The position numbers were made by a program, and so were the translations under genes. A stretch of 64,000 bases of DNA from Alnus glutinosa (lineage: Eukaryota; Streptophyta; Magnoliopsida; Fagales; Betulaceae), in assembly GCF_958979055.1 (NCBI RefSeq), contig NC_084893.1:17711954-17775953 (forward strand), given 5' to 3'. The notes under the pieces are model-generated. The model did not search any database. It was not told where the DNA came from and saw nothing but the letters and a program-made list of their open reading frames with translations. Every line of letters begins with the position of its first letter. The first letter of the stretch is position 1. This document shows positions 1-12,800 of this stretch, one piece after another.

Positions 1-672
1 AAATAATGGTCAACCGAAAAATGATTTCCGTTTGACCAAAAATGCTTAATAAATTTCGGAAAATGACTTACGCTTTTTAAAAGCGTAAATCATTTTCCAT
101 AAATGGTAGATGCAGTCGATTCTTTTTTAAACAACGAAGTCGACTTTAACGTTCAAGCAGTTGACTATTGCCGAATTTTGACAAGTCAGATTCTGACTCC
201 GGTCGGTGCCGGAATTCGACAAATTAAGCCGGAATCCGGCGACGTCCGGCAGATGTCGCCGGATTTTCGGGGATATCATGCCAGATTCCGGCCAGACTTG
301 CCAGAGTGGGCGGGATCCTGGACGGATCCGGCTGTTCTGGCAGAATCTCCGGCCAGCTGGAAGGCCAGTTTCCGGTCACCTGGCCGGGATCCGGCCATTT
401 TGTGCCGGATTCCGGCAACTTTTGCCGGAATTTGTATATGCCAAATTTAAAAAATATTTTTATATTATTTTATATTAATATTTTTTATTTTGTGAATAAA
501 ATTTAATTTTTTTTAAATTAATATGATTAAATTAAAATATAAAAAACATTTGTAATTTTCCGTATGCGCCAAACACCGAAAAATGATTTCGACGGAGAAT
601 AATTTTCTGAAAAATGACTTCCCTAAAACTATTTTACGACGAAAACCATTTTACACCGAAACAAACAGAACA
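1..672. mobile_element. TTA-flanked TIR element, copy 1 (left end outside window)
   Basis: This is a non-autonomous DNA transposon of a family seen four times in the window. Its right end reads CGAAACAAACAGAACA and is followed by TTA (673-675), the same end and 3-bp flank as the complete copy at 30018-30975. A hairpin at about 59-99 (GACTTACGC / GCGTAAATC arms) and a GC-rich core of CCGGATCCGG-like words at 200-430 are shared with the other copies. The 3-bp TTA flank fits PIF/Harbinger-type insertion, but no transposase is present, so the superfamily is inferred. Short open frames over the GC-rich core are composition artefacts. Confidence 0.75.
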
Positions 673-722
673 TTAGTAGTTGTTTTAACTTTTATCTTTT
701 CTTTAATTAGTAAAAATTGTTT

Positions 723-1166
723 AGAAAAATTACAATTTAGCCCTGCAAACTACCAGCCGTTCTATGGATAGCCTCCAAACTACCGATGTTTGGACTCTAG
801 CCCCCTAAACTACCAAGAAGTTTCCAAAAGAAATGCCTATAATACCCTTGCCACGTGTCATTTTTTAATTAAATAATAAAAAACACAAAAACAAAAAAAA
901 TTAAAATTTAAAAAAAAAACAAAAATTTTATTTTTTAAATTGAGAATAATCTCCGTTGATTAAAATATTATTATTATTTTTTTTAATCTTTTCTCGAAAT
1001 AAAAATATGAACTCATTTTTTTTAAAAAAAATATTAGATTTAATTATTTTTAAAAAAAATCACTCTTCTTGTAAAAAATTATTTTAAAAAATCACGTTGC
1101 GTTGTTAGTTCGGGGAGCTAATCCGTAAAATGGCTAGTAGTTTGGGAGCTAAATTGTAATTTTCTC
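723..1166. mobile_element. MULE-like MITE
   Basis: The ends are inverted copies: AGAAAAATTACAATTTAGCC on the left and GAGCTAAATTGTAATTTTCT on the right. The flanks AAATTGTTT (714-722) and AAATTATTT (1167-1175) match at 8 of 9 positions, the target-site length of Mutator-like elements. The interior is AT-rich with no coding capacity. Confidence 0.65.
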
Positions 1167-1410
1167 AAATTATTTTGTTAAATGTTTTAGGCAACAACTT
1201 TCAACGGAGTTCCTTACCCTTTTTAGTTTAAATAAATTTTAAAAATCAATCAATTCTTTCAAGCTTTTTATGTTACATTGACTTATCCGTAATAACGCCT
1301 TTAACTATCTTGGCACCAATCAAAGGAGTCTCGATAGGCCCATGATACCCATTTATAAAGAATTATTTTGTCAAGGTTTAAAATTAGTGTATATAATGAT
1401 GCACATTAGT

Positions 1411-1835
1411 CCTGTTTAGTAACTCATTTCCCCTCTCCTCTCCTTCAATCATTCTTTTCTGTTTGTGTCAGTACGGCTGATAGACTGCTGAATGGTTGGC
1501 TTCTCAACATTTTACTTTATTCCCATTTTACCCCCAATATTTCAGTTTATTCCCTTGTTTTTGTTCTTCACATTATTAAAAGGTTGAGGGTAAAATAGGA
1601 ATAGGATAAAATGTTGGCTTCTTAAAAAGCCAACATTTATTTCTATTCCTATTTTACCCCCAACCTTTCAGTTTATTTTTTTTTGTTGTTTTTTATATTC
1701 AAAGACAAGGGTAAAATGGGAATATAAAATAAATGTTAAATTTTTTTGCAGACTTCACACTTTTCGGTACTGACACAAACAAAAAAGGATGATTGAAGGA
1801 AAGGAGAGGGGAGGGGAAATGGGTTACTAAACAGG
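1411..1835. mobile_element. hAT-like MITE with long inverted repeats
   Basis: About 70 bp at the left end (CCTGTTTAGTAACTCATTTC onward) is repeated inverted at the right end (GAAATGGGTTACTAAACAGG). Inside, a second pair of inverted segments (around 1508-1560 and 1579-1730, with a TTTTACCCCCAA core) makes the element largely foldback. The 8-bp flanks ACATTAGT and CCATTATA agree at 5 positions, so a decayed hAT-type target duplication is possible but not proven. It has no coding capacity. Confidence 0.65.
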
Positions 1836-2690
1836 CCATTATATTAATATTGACCATTTAAAAATTTAAACAATGTACAAACTTTAAATCTTACTACATT
1901 TTTCATTTCAAATATCTTATTCCCTTTCATTTGGACTAGACCGTCCGAATTATAATATGACCCTACATTAACAGAGGATATAATTGTAAAAAGACCGGGT
2001 ACATGAATCAATGGATCAATGGATTATAGATCAGAATCCTCCCCCTTATTTCGCAATCTACCTGCTGTCTGCCAGACTGCCAGATCCGCGCCACTTCAGC
2101 GAAAGCGAGTCTTATACACACGATTTGACGGTCACGGACCCGCTGTTTCAATAAAGGTCAAGTTTGTGATTTCCAAAAAAAAAAAATACTATTTAAAAAT
2201 AACGTTTCTTATAATCTGTAATTTAAAAAATAGTTTTTAAAAATATAATTAAATATTTAATAAAATAACAGTTTAATCTTTAAAATCACAGATTATCTTT
2301 TAAAATTTTATATTTTTTAAAAAAACACAATTTTTTAAAAAATAATTTTTATAATTTGACTTAAAATTATACTTTTTATCTACGAAATTACAATTTTAAA
2401 CGCATTTGCTCAAATTTGAAAAAATTTAAACAAATAATTTTAAAAGACTATTTATAAAATTTATCTAATCAAATATATAATTGAACAATTTAATTTTTTA
2501 TCTAGTCAAATAAATTTTATAAGTGATCTTTTAAATTTATCTGTCCGAATTCTCGGACAAATAATTCGACAACATCGTAATCCGTAATTCCGTATTCGAA
2601 CCTAATCGAGCTTAAAAGTGGCGATTTCACAGTGGACGTAAGTGCTGAAAGCACTAAGAAGTCTTGACTTCAACTTTTGACGACACCGAA
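1836..2690. other. Intergenic region upstream of UBP15
   Basis: I see no gene here. Bases 2160-2560 are very AT-rich and include an imperfect inverted repeat at about 2440-2545 (TATTTATAAAATTTATCTAA against TAGTCAAATAAATTTTATAA). The last few hundred bases must hold the promoter of the downstream gene, but I could not pick out a convincing TATA box. Confidence 0.5.
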
Positions 2691-2699
2691 GCTTCATAA

Positions 2700-3534
2700 G
2701 TCACGCCCTTTCTTCCCCCCCTCTTCTCCAGCCATTCTATTATTCTAACGCACACTCACTCGACGCCGTTGCCGTTGCTCGTTCGCCGACGCCGTTTCAG
2801 TGCAGCAGCTTTTGAATCAGAGCCTCTTCACTTTGGGCCCCGGCATTATGATTTCTGGGAGTTGCTCTCAGTCCGTGTGAGATAAAGGTGAGCACACCAA
2901 GCTTCTAAACTCCTTGAGAAAAACCCAATGATGAAATAAATGTTCTTTGCTTTCGATTACGCCTTTCCATTGTAACCCCACTGTAATATACTGTTTTGTC
3001 TTTAATCCTGAGTCTGTTGTGAATGATTAACCAAGATGTGAGGCGAGGCTTTTGGGTATCGTATTTCTAATTGCATTCCAAACTTAATTCAAAAAGAAAA
3101 AGAAAAAGGAAAAGATGATATATTCCCTTGAAGTAGATTATACCCAGGTTCCATGATCCTCTTTTGCTAAGAGAAATGTTAGGAGCCGTATTTGAAACTG
3201 AACTAAATACTTGTGATCTCCGGAGTGGCTCATATGTGGCCAAAACTGCGGTAGATCCGTAAATGAGTCTTAAAATGCCATATTTCTGGATAGTCTCATT
3301 ATAGTTTGCTGCTGCGTTCTTTCATGTCATTGGAAATTTGGAGTTCTAATTTCTTTATATTGAACAGAGGCACAATATATTTTATTTGGTTCTGTACTGA
3401 TCATAGTTTTGGAGGAAACACGAAACTGGTTTTGTTTCAATGAGCTAGCTCAATGGTACAGTGCTAGCCCTATTTCTCTTTTGTTTTTTGATTGTTTATT
3501 TTATTTTTGGATTCACCTTACATATTATACAATT

Positions 3535-3583
<49 letters not shown>

Positions 3584-3941
3584 CCCGTCATTGCATTTCA
3601 AGTCTGGAAAGAGATCAAGAGCACAGCTTCTCTTCGTTTAAAGAAAATTACTACTGAGCGGATTACAAACTAAGAATTTGAAATAGTTTGTTTAATTTTA
3701 ATCTGAATAATTATTTTGCATACTAGAAAAAAAATGTTGCAGTTTTTACTTTCTGATTTTGATTAACTTTGTGAGTTTTCCGATTTTGAACTTGATAGGT
3801 TTGGATGGTGGATCATGATCTGTCTTGCAATTCATGTTGCCGACACCAGATGTTAATTACTTAGACTTATGTAGCTTTACAAGGCTATCTCCGAGGTAGT
3901 GATTTTGAGAGAATATTGGACATGAGTATGCTGGTGGTGAC
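2700..3941 (+). promoter_or_regulatory. UBP15 5' leader with intron and upstream ORFs
   Basis: A C/T-rich and GC-richer stretch from about 2700 to 2887 looks like a noncoding first exon. It ends at AAAG|GTGAGC (GT at 2888), and the matching acceptor TTGATAG|GTTTGG places the second leader exon at 3799, giving a 911-bp leader intron. Three upstream ATGs are visible: a 10-codon uORF at 2848-2880, a 19-codon uORF at 3805-3864, and an out-of-frame 46-codon uORF (3922-4062) that overlaps the main start at 3942. The exon boundaries are inferred from splice consensus only; the transcription start is not known. Confidence 0.6.
3539..3581. repeat. (TA)n microsatellite in the leader intron
   Basis: An uninterrupted run of TA dinucleotides lies inside the 5' leader intron of the UBP15 gene. 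Open frames through it on the plus strand are artefacts. Confidence 0.95.
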
Positions 3942-6792
3942 ATGCTTGAGCCAAGGCAAGCTGATATACCTGCATTGTTTCTTGTCTTGGTTGTGCTCCC
4001 TTTGGTTGCTTACATCTTACTTGGAAAATGGAGTGAGGCTGCAAAGAAAAGAGAGAGGATAAGTTTGCTTGCTCAAGTGGCTGCTGAAGAAAATCTTAGA
4101 GCAGAAACGATGGCCGCTGCTAATGCTATTCCTCTTATGGCTTCTTCAAAGAGTGGACTTCATGTGTGTGCGAGATGCTGTGCTCCGGCTACAACCCGAT
4201 GCGCCAGATGCAAATCTGTTAGATATTGGTATGTTTTATTCCTTGTTTATGATTGCAGCAACTTGTTTTCTCTAGTTCTTATTCTTACTTTTCCATTATA
4301 GGATTCTGAACAATGTAAACAGAGTAGGAAGTTTATTTTCAATAGGAATAGTTCTCCAAAAACCTTCCATCCTAAGATTTGATTTGTTAGAAATTTTAGT
4401 TCACTTATGAAAGAAGTAAAAAATTATCTGATCGTAGATGGTGATGATTGCCAGTTCCTGATGAACTGTGCCTTGCAACTGCCCTTCATATGACATGTAT
4501 GCTAATCTCCCCAACTCTGACCCAGGACTCTCTTTGGTCAGTGGATAGAAGCATTCTCTCTCTCTCTCTCTCTCATGCTGGCTTTTCGCTCTATTTAGTT
4601 CTGTATATAGCTCTGCATAGGGATATTGGAGAATATGAGCTTGAAAGTCATTGCCATAAGATAGAAAAGTGACCTACGGGACCTATCCAACTCGGCAGTT
4701 GAAATCTATTATGAATCTTATGTATCTGATTGGTTACTTCTATGAATCATTTTCGATTTACTTTAAAGTCTTAAACTTTTTACTTGAATTCTTGAGGTTA
4801 TTTTGGTGACATAGATGTACCACTGTGGGTAAGAGTCTTGTAATTTTCAAAAAAATTGATATTCTGGTCCTTATAATAAAATTAATAATGAAATAATTAC
4901 TTATTTTGCGTGAAGACAGAAAAATGAGCTTTTGGAAAGAGAAAGATAGCTGTGTTGAGTGTATGATAACCTCTCTCTTTCTTTTGGGTTGTGTGCACTT
5001 CAAACTTTTGATAGGAAGCAAGATGCTGATTGTATGTTGAAGGCAACAAATGATCAATACTTGTGAGATCTTTTATGGAATTAACTTAATTACTGTCAAT
5101 TTGATCAAATACTAGCAAAGTCTATAATAATTGGTTGTTTTTGAAACAGTACAAATTTTTGTCTCATGGCTTTCCATGGGGTAAATTCACAGATGGTGGG
5201 TGTACTTGATTGCATTTTTTTTTTTCTTATATAACCTAATATTTATTTTTTTGGTTATCAGCATATTTCCGTAACTAGTATGGGTTGCATCTCAATTATA
5301 ATAACGACTTCACTCATATTTTTGCTAACTTATCTGAGACCTTGACTGGAAATACCTATCATGAAGTGGGGATAGGAGAATGCTTAAGTTGATTGCCAAG
5401 GCAGAACTTAAGTTTCAAACCATGTTGACATCAAAGTTAATGTAAAATATGGAATGGTGCTTGGCTGAAAGCCAGATGGTTCAAATGAAGCTGTTCTGAG
5501 TTATTGTTGTTGCTTTTTTATTGCCTTTTTTCTTTGTCCTGGTGAAGAAATAAATTGATGTAAAAGTGCCAAAAAAGGGCTGCCATGAAGCTTTTGCTGG
5601 GTTTTGTAGAAACACCAACCTATAATGGCTAAACCTAAGCAGCTGGTCAATAAACAAATTTCGTAGAAACAATCTACAATCCATCCAGCATCCATTGTTG
5701 GCTCTGAATACAATTAAACTGAAAATAAAAGAGGAGGAAGTACTTTCAATTGCTACCATACTTAACAAGTTTGGAGCCCATTTTCCTATCAAACAGTATG
5801 TTGAGTCGTTGGCCATCTAGGTCTTTTAACGTAACTCTTGACCATCATGGGGAGTGAACACTACTAAGTCGAGGGTTATGGAGCAACGCTTTGGGTGCTC
5901 CAAAAGTTAATAATTGGAAGCTTAAAACCCAAAAAAGTTGCCAAAGAAACTTCATATTTACAACTTTCATTTGTCCATATATTCTGTGTGGAACTCCTAT
6001 ATTTTTGATGTAGATTGTTAAAGTATTGATTAAATGATTATATTCATCTCTTCTTATTAGCTTAACCTTTTGGGATAAGTGGTGATTTAGCATGATATCA
6101 GAGCGAGAGGTCATGAGTTCGAACCCTAACTCTATCATTCACCCCTATTTTAATTGAATATTCTACGTGTTGGGCCTCACTTATTAAAAAGAGGGTTTGA
6201 GCCCACATATGAGGGGGAGTGTTAAAGTATTGATTAAATAATTAAATTCATCTCTTCCTATTAGCTAAAGCTTGTGGGATAAATGGTGATTTAACATAGA
6301 TTAATACAACTTGTTTGTGTATGACTTGGGCATTTGCTAGCCGTATTTGCTTTGCACTCTGAAGGACTAGTACATATCCAATATAGACTCAGCATACAAT
6401 TGTAGTAACACCATCACACAATTTAGGGTATCAAAATCTTTCTCAGCTCAAACCCCTAAATTCTTTTCAAGGGGAACCCATTTTGTGTTGCAGAGTTCTT
6501 GAGTTACACGGCGTTACTAGATTGGCTTTGATACTATTCTTCATGACCATAGAATACACTAGCCATCTCTAATGATATCCGAAAAGGACTAATCTCAATT
6601 AAAGTTCCCAAAGTTGCTTATAAAATCCATAACAAGTACTACATCTGATGTGGGACTCAAGACACCCACTCAACGCCCTCATATCCAATTTATACACAAT
6701 ATGAGATATCCTAGTCTCTCATTGAAACTAGTACCTTATCCTTGACCAATACTAGCATAGCTTCAAAATTAACTTTCTTCTCTTCTTCTTCT

Positions 6793-6834
<42 letters not shown>

Positions 6835-9800
6835 GTGCACAATAATAAAAAAAAAATAAAAAATCCTGTCTTTTGGGAAGCAATTGTGTTCTTGAAATGA
6901 TTAATTTCTGTCCATGTCAAGTTTCTGTCATCTAGCATTATGCTTATTGATTGAAGTTTTGGAGTTCAAGATCTTGCTTGTCATGATTTGACTAGAAAGA
7001 AATTAATTTGAAGCTTTGTGAGAACTAATTGATTGTCATATTTTCTAATATTTTTTTAAATCCTTAATATCATAAGAAAGTACAGAAAAAAAAGAGAGAC
7101 AAAGAATGCTGTGAGATATATTTCTAATCTACACTAATAAACTATTAACTTGTAGTAGAGTATGACTTGGACTCTCTAAAAGTTTCTCATTTTGAACTGA
7201 TAACTTCTTTGAAGTTCTGGAAAGTGTCAAATTATCCACTGGAGGAAAGCTCACAAGCGAGAGTGCCAGCAATTGGAAAATACCAGCTCTAGCTCTTCTC
7301 CTAAGAGTCTCTCAGTTGAAGAATCCATTCATGAGAGGGTTTTACTTAATGAGAGCATGAAGTCACAGTTCCTTGGTTACAATATTAATCAGAGGGATAA
7401 AGCTCCTACTGATGATATTACTTATCCTTCAATAAGCATTGGTGTCTCTGCTGCTGGTGATTGTTCTGCAGTTGGTACCTCTCAAATCCCCATGCTGGAG
7501 AGAAGAACTATGGGCAAGCGGGTTTCTCGTAAATCCCACAGTGAAGTGTTGAGAAGAGAGGATAAAGATGTAATTGACACTTATGAAGAAGCCTCCAAAA
7601 GTGGTACTACCCACTCAACTTCTAATTTTATCTCATCTAAGGAGGCCTTGATAAGGCATAAGGTCAGTATCTTTGAAATTTGTTATTTTACTTTTAGCAA
7701 TTGTTCTTCTCCGATCATATGATATAATTTCTATTCGTCGGCAGTCAAGAAACAGTGATTCTGTTGTGTCAAAAGTAGAAACTCCAAGAAACCCCAGTGT
7801 CATTTGCTCTAATGTGAATATTCATGGACAAGCTGCTTCAAGTACAATGCATGAGAGTGATAAGTATAAAAACCAACATGGGACTATAGTTGAACCAAGA
7901 AACAGTTGTGGATTCTCAAGGTCATCACATTGGGCAAGAAATGGAACAGATGCACATGAAATTGGGATGGAATGTGATAAGTACGGAGGAGATTCACTTG
8001 AATGGGAAAATACTACTAATGTCAACACAGTAAATTTCAACTGCTCTCCTGAAATGACTTCGAATAATGGAAGTATAAAAGCTAAAGGTGGGTCACATTC
8101 TCTACGGACCAAAATTTCCAAATTGCCAAAATCAACAATGCAAGTTTCTGGAGAGCATTGTTGCTCAGGGATACAGAGGAAAGGACAAATTTCCAATCAA
8201 TTAAGTCAGAGTGGTAACTCACTTTTTACTTTTTATTTCTCATGTACCTTGCACTTTATTGTGCCTCTAATTACGAGTTCATGTTGCAGAAGTTGCTAGA
8301 ATGAGTGATATCGTTGCTGCACAGGAAGGCAATGCGGATGCGAAGGTGGGAATCAAGAAGATGGTGGGTCTAAGAAAGTCCATAAAACTTACCGGACAGG
8401 GTGCCCCAGTAATTCATGCCAAAAGACACAAAAAATCAAAGGTCAATTTCCAGTTAATTATAGCCCTACATGATTTGATTGTGATGCTTCCTCTGTCGTA
8501 AGTTGTAAATAGAAACGCTCACATATGATCTGCTATTGTGCTGTATCAGATGCTGTTTCCTTATGAAGAATTTGTAGAGTTCTTTCAGTGTGGAGTCTTT
8601 GACTTATCACCCAGGGGCCTTTTAAATTGTGGTAACAGGTATTACTACTGCAGTTTAATATCTAAAGGAAGTGAAGACTAATTGATTGGCATATGTAATT
8701 CAAAAGTAAAAAGGACGTAAACAAAAAAGATGAGGAATAGAGATTCTTCTCTTATTGTTTGCTTTCATTGATAAACTTAAGCAAAAATAAAATATATTTT
8801 ACAGGCAATTGTTGTATATAACGTGTTACTGGTTTCCTGCTTTTGTTTTCTTTTTGGCTACACTATTTAGACTTTATTAAATACATACAAAATATACAAG
8901 GCAGATGAAATAAATAAAAAGAAGCAGGTTATGCATTTGGGTGTTGCAAATAGTCAGTTGATCAACTCAGGGGATCCATTGATAGAAGTCCATGTTTCAA
9001 ACACTTTTTATTGGAAAACTGTTTTAACACAATACAACATAAAAGGATTTGTTGGAACTTGTGCTCTTTTGTTTTGTTCATTTGAGAATCTCTTATGCTA
9101 TTCTTTATTTATTGTAACTTTTGTTTTGCAGTTGCTATGCTAATGCTGTCTTGCAGTGTTTAACCTGCACGAAGCCTCTGATCATCTATTTGCTTCGCAG
9201 ATCACATTCAAGAGCATGTACTTAAGTCTTCTTATCTATTTTCATTGTTAGATTGGCAATTGTTTGAACTTTATTTTGTTTTAAAACGTATCTTATTTAT
9301 TTTGGTTATTATATTCATGTTAGGTTGCAGGAAAGATTGGTGTCTCATGTGTGAACTAGAGCAACATGTGATGATGCTAAGAGAAAGGGGGGGGCCTCTG
9401 TCTCCAAGCAGAATCCTTTTGCATATCCGAAGTATTAATTGCCAAATTGGCGATGGAAGTCAGGAAGATGCGCATGAATTTTTAAGGTCTGTCAAGATTC
9501 ATTAATTTAATTCTTGGTAACACTGGTTTTTCTTATATTTCGTGCATCTATTTCCTTGCATATATGAAGCTGAAAATGACTCAGCCAAATCCTAATACCC
9601 AAATTTGGATTAAAGAATGACTCTCTTATGTTTAATTGTAGCATATAATGTAATGCTGTTTTATCTAGGCTTCTTATTGCATCAATGCAATCTATATGCT
9701 TGGAGGGACTAGGTGGTGAGAACAAGGTTGATCCTATATTGCAAGAAACAACTTTCATACAACATATTTTTGGGGGGCGTCTTAGATCAAAGGTGTTTAT

Positions 9801-12800
9801 TGGTCATTTTCTTCTTCAAACTTTTGTCTTTGACTTGGTTATGAACAATCTCTATTCTATTACTTGTATTTGATTTTTTTTAGCCCACAATGATCATGAT
9901 TACGTTAATATGAATGTCACTAGGTCAAATGTATGATATGCCATCATGAGTCAGAACGGTATGAAAACATTATGGATCTCACGTTGGAGATATTTGGTTG
10001 GGTTGAGTCATTGGAAGATGCCTTGACTCAATTTACGACTGCTGAAGATTTGGATGGAGAGAACATGTACAGATGTGCAAGGTTTGATGACCTTAGTCTA
10101 TTAACTTTTAGTATGACCCATGTGCTATAGAAGTTTAAGGTTTATGGTTTCAACTCAAATAGCTTACCATCTTTTCATATATTTTGAATAAATAGGTGTG
10201 CTACATATGTTCGAGCTAGGAAGCAGTTGAGCATACATGAGGCTCCAAACATCCTGACAATTGTCTTGAAGAGATTTCAGGTACCACTATGCATTAGCGC
10301 TGAGACGGAGGTCCTCCTATATGTTATCATGTGTTCTTTTTTTTTTTTCTTTTTTTTTTTAAAAATATTTTTTAAGCTATTTAGACATTAAACATTGGTG
10401 CAAGAGATATAAGTCTTGATTTGATTGTCTACAAGTGGTTTACAAATTGCTTTGTAATAACCTAGTTGCTGTTGTTAATAACCAACTTAATAGATAATTT
10501 AGCTATAAGCAAAATAGCAAACACATTATTTAATACATAGCAACTCTTTCTCTTGTTTGTTTGGATCTACACAAGAAACAATATTGAAATCTCTAGTCAT
10601 AGGATGCCTTGAGGTTTTATCAACACAATGATTTCTTGGTTTGGTGACAGATATGTATATGCTTATGCCCTATCTTATACTTGTGATAAACTTGTTGGAA
10701 TCTTTGGTTTTGTTTCATCAGGAGGGAAGATATGGGAAAATAAATAAATGGATAACTTTTCCTGACATGCTGGATATGATTCCATTTATGACTGGGACTG
10801 GAGACATTCCACCACTTTACATGCTTTATGCTGTTGTGGTGCATTTGGACTCGCTGAATGCATCTTTCTCTGGACATTATGTGTCATATGTGAAAGATAT
10901 GAATGGAAATTGGTTCAGAATAGATGACACTGAGGTAAACTTTCTCATTGTGATATTAGTGCATAGTTTGTAGTGACTAGGTCTTTCACATTTGAATTTT
11001 TATTATTATTATTATTTAATTTTAATTTGAATTTTTTTAATTTTTAATTTTTAATTTTTTAATTTTTTAATTTTTTATATTTGGTTGTGGATATATGACT
11101 ACTTGAAGGATGTTTTTTGATGGTTCATTTGGGCAATGTTGCTAAAGGCATGTGTGTTTTGCATGTTGTTTTTCCTCTCCTGTTTATTACAAAATAGAAA
11201 GGTCAATAGATCATTGTTTCAGATGATTTTTTCTTCTTTATTTTACTACAAGATTTAAGTATTCCATGAAGTTTATGATTTTCCCACATTAACATTGTCA
11301 TGGAGGACAATATTTTTCGTTCAAAAAAAGTAACGATTCATAATTTCATAATAGTACTGTTCATGGGTACAGTAGTGACGGTATAGTTCATGGCAGTGGT
11401 AGTTATTTGGAAGTATTATTTGTTCAAGTATAGCTAGGGTTCTTAAGGGGGTTTTAGTCTTTTTCGTCTATTCTTATTAAGCTGACGTGTATGGTTTTAG
11501 GATTAGATTTAGTTAAGGGCTATGATTTCATAGGACATCTTAACTTATTTTGTCATCCACCAAAATTACTTTTGGCTTCCTGGTTATTTTGAGAAATTTG
11601 GGGTTTTGCTTGATTAAGTACCTTAAAAAGGTTTCCTTTGTTTCCTCTAAGAAACATAAGCTTTCATAGAAAGTCTAAGTAAATCTAAATCTGATTGCGT
11701 TCCAAAGTGCGATGTGTTAGCATTGGCACTTGAATATCGGAGATACCTTTTCAAGCAAATATTAAAGCATGAATATGAAATTCCTTTTGTTGTTGTCATT
11801 GAATGTATCTCCTGGTCTGCGCACAAGCATGTTGGTGAACCAATATTTCAAATGCTTAAGCGGTTGAAAAAAGAGTGGTGTACTGTATATCACACTCGCT
11901 AATTCCTGCCCCTCCCTCCCTTCTCTCTCACACACGCACACACACATACATACAATAAAAAAGGAAAAAAGCTGCAAGTCCCTCACTTTTATCGTAGACA
12001 TAAGCTTTAAGTCGTAAAGATTATCAAGGTGACAACATTTTAAGCTGTCTAAATGTGAAAGCATTGGAAGAGAGAAGCATCAAATAACCTGGATTTAAAG
12101 ATTTTCCATTGCCATTCTTGGTACTCTTGACACATAGTAGTAGCAATTTAACCCAGAATAGAAACTAAGGATTCTTGCATTGCAGTTGATAATTTTTAAA
12201 TGCAAGAAACACGTGTGCTACTTATAAGCATATGATGCATAATTGATAGTATCTAGTATCTACTAATACTTAAAATGCTTGTCTAGAAGAACCAATCTGT
12301 TGTGTTGGTGAGTTACTGTGAGTCCAGAGTTTTACTCAATCAACTAAATGCAGTGGCTAGGAAGATAGGTTTCATTTACTTGAGGTCTACGTCTATATTA
12401 TTGTTCATACTTTTTATAAAATTTATCTAGTAAAAAATTGTTCAATCAACGTATTCCATAAGGATTAATTGCATATAAATTGACAATGTAGAAGGCATGT
12501 GCCTTACTTCATTCGATGGTTATGTGATGTCAAGCTGCTGCATGAGAGCTCTCGACAAGAGAGCTAAATTTTATTGTTCTGTCTGTTACATTTCTGATGA
12601 CCCTACATCAATTTCTGTATCATTAGAATTTATGCCATTATGAATTGTTGAATTGACATACAAATTGTGTCCATCACTGGGCTTATGCGTGTGTTTATAA
12701 ATGTAAATTATATGATTCACTTGAAGCTGTTCTAGCTCTTACTCATATAAGCAGAACAGAAAGAAAGAACTGTCATGACCGGCGTTCCTGTTTCTTATTC

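Larger units (their letters stand above)
4229..7214 (+). other. UBP15 coding intron 1 (2,986 bp) with repeat insertions
   Basis: The intron splits the Cys96 codon inside the MYND finger: the upstream exon gives TAT TG, and the downstream exon supplies T followed by TCT GGA AAG TGT. It holds a CT microsatellite (4556-4573), a TRIM retroelement (6016-6296), a possible LTR-like fragment near 6515-6720 (GATGTGGGACTCAA), and a T-homopolymer tract (about 6796-6830). No exon-like sequence was recognised inside it. Confidence 0.8.

Noticed and set aside
103..478. Open frames on both strands at the left edge
   Set aside because: They cover the same GC-rich repeat core as at 30 kb and are composition artefacts.
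3409..3673. Open frames with Ile-Tyr repeats
   Set aside because: They read through a TA microsatellite inside the UBP15 leader intron.
6011..6301. SINE with tRNA-like region suggested by TATCAGAGCGAGAGG
   Set aside because: Direct 77-bp terminal repeats, the adjoining primer site and purine tract show a TRIM instead; no A/B-box tRNA structure is present.
11714..12064. Frames within UBP15 intron 11 as a nested gene
   Set aside because: The flanking coding exons match UBP15 in phase, and the intronic frames have no start context or homology that I recognise.
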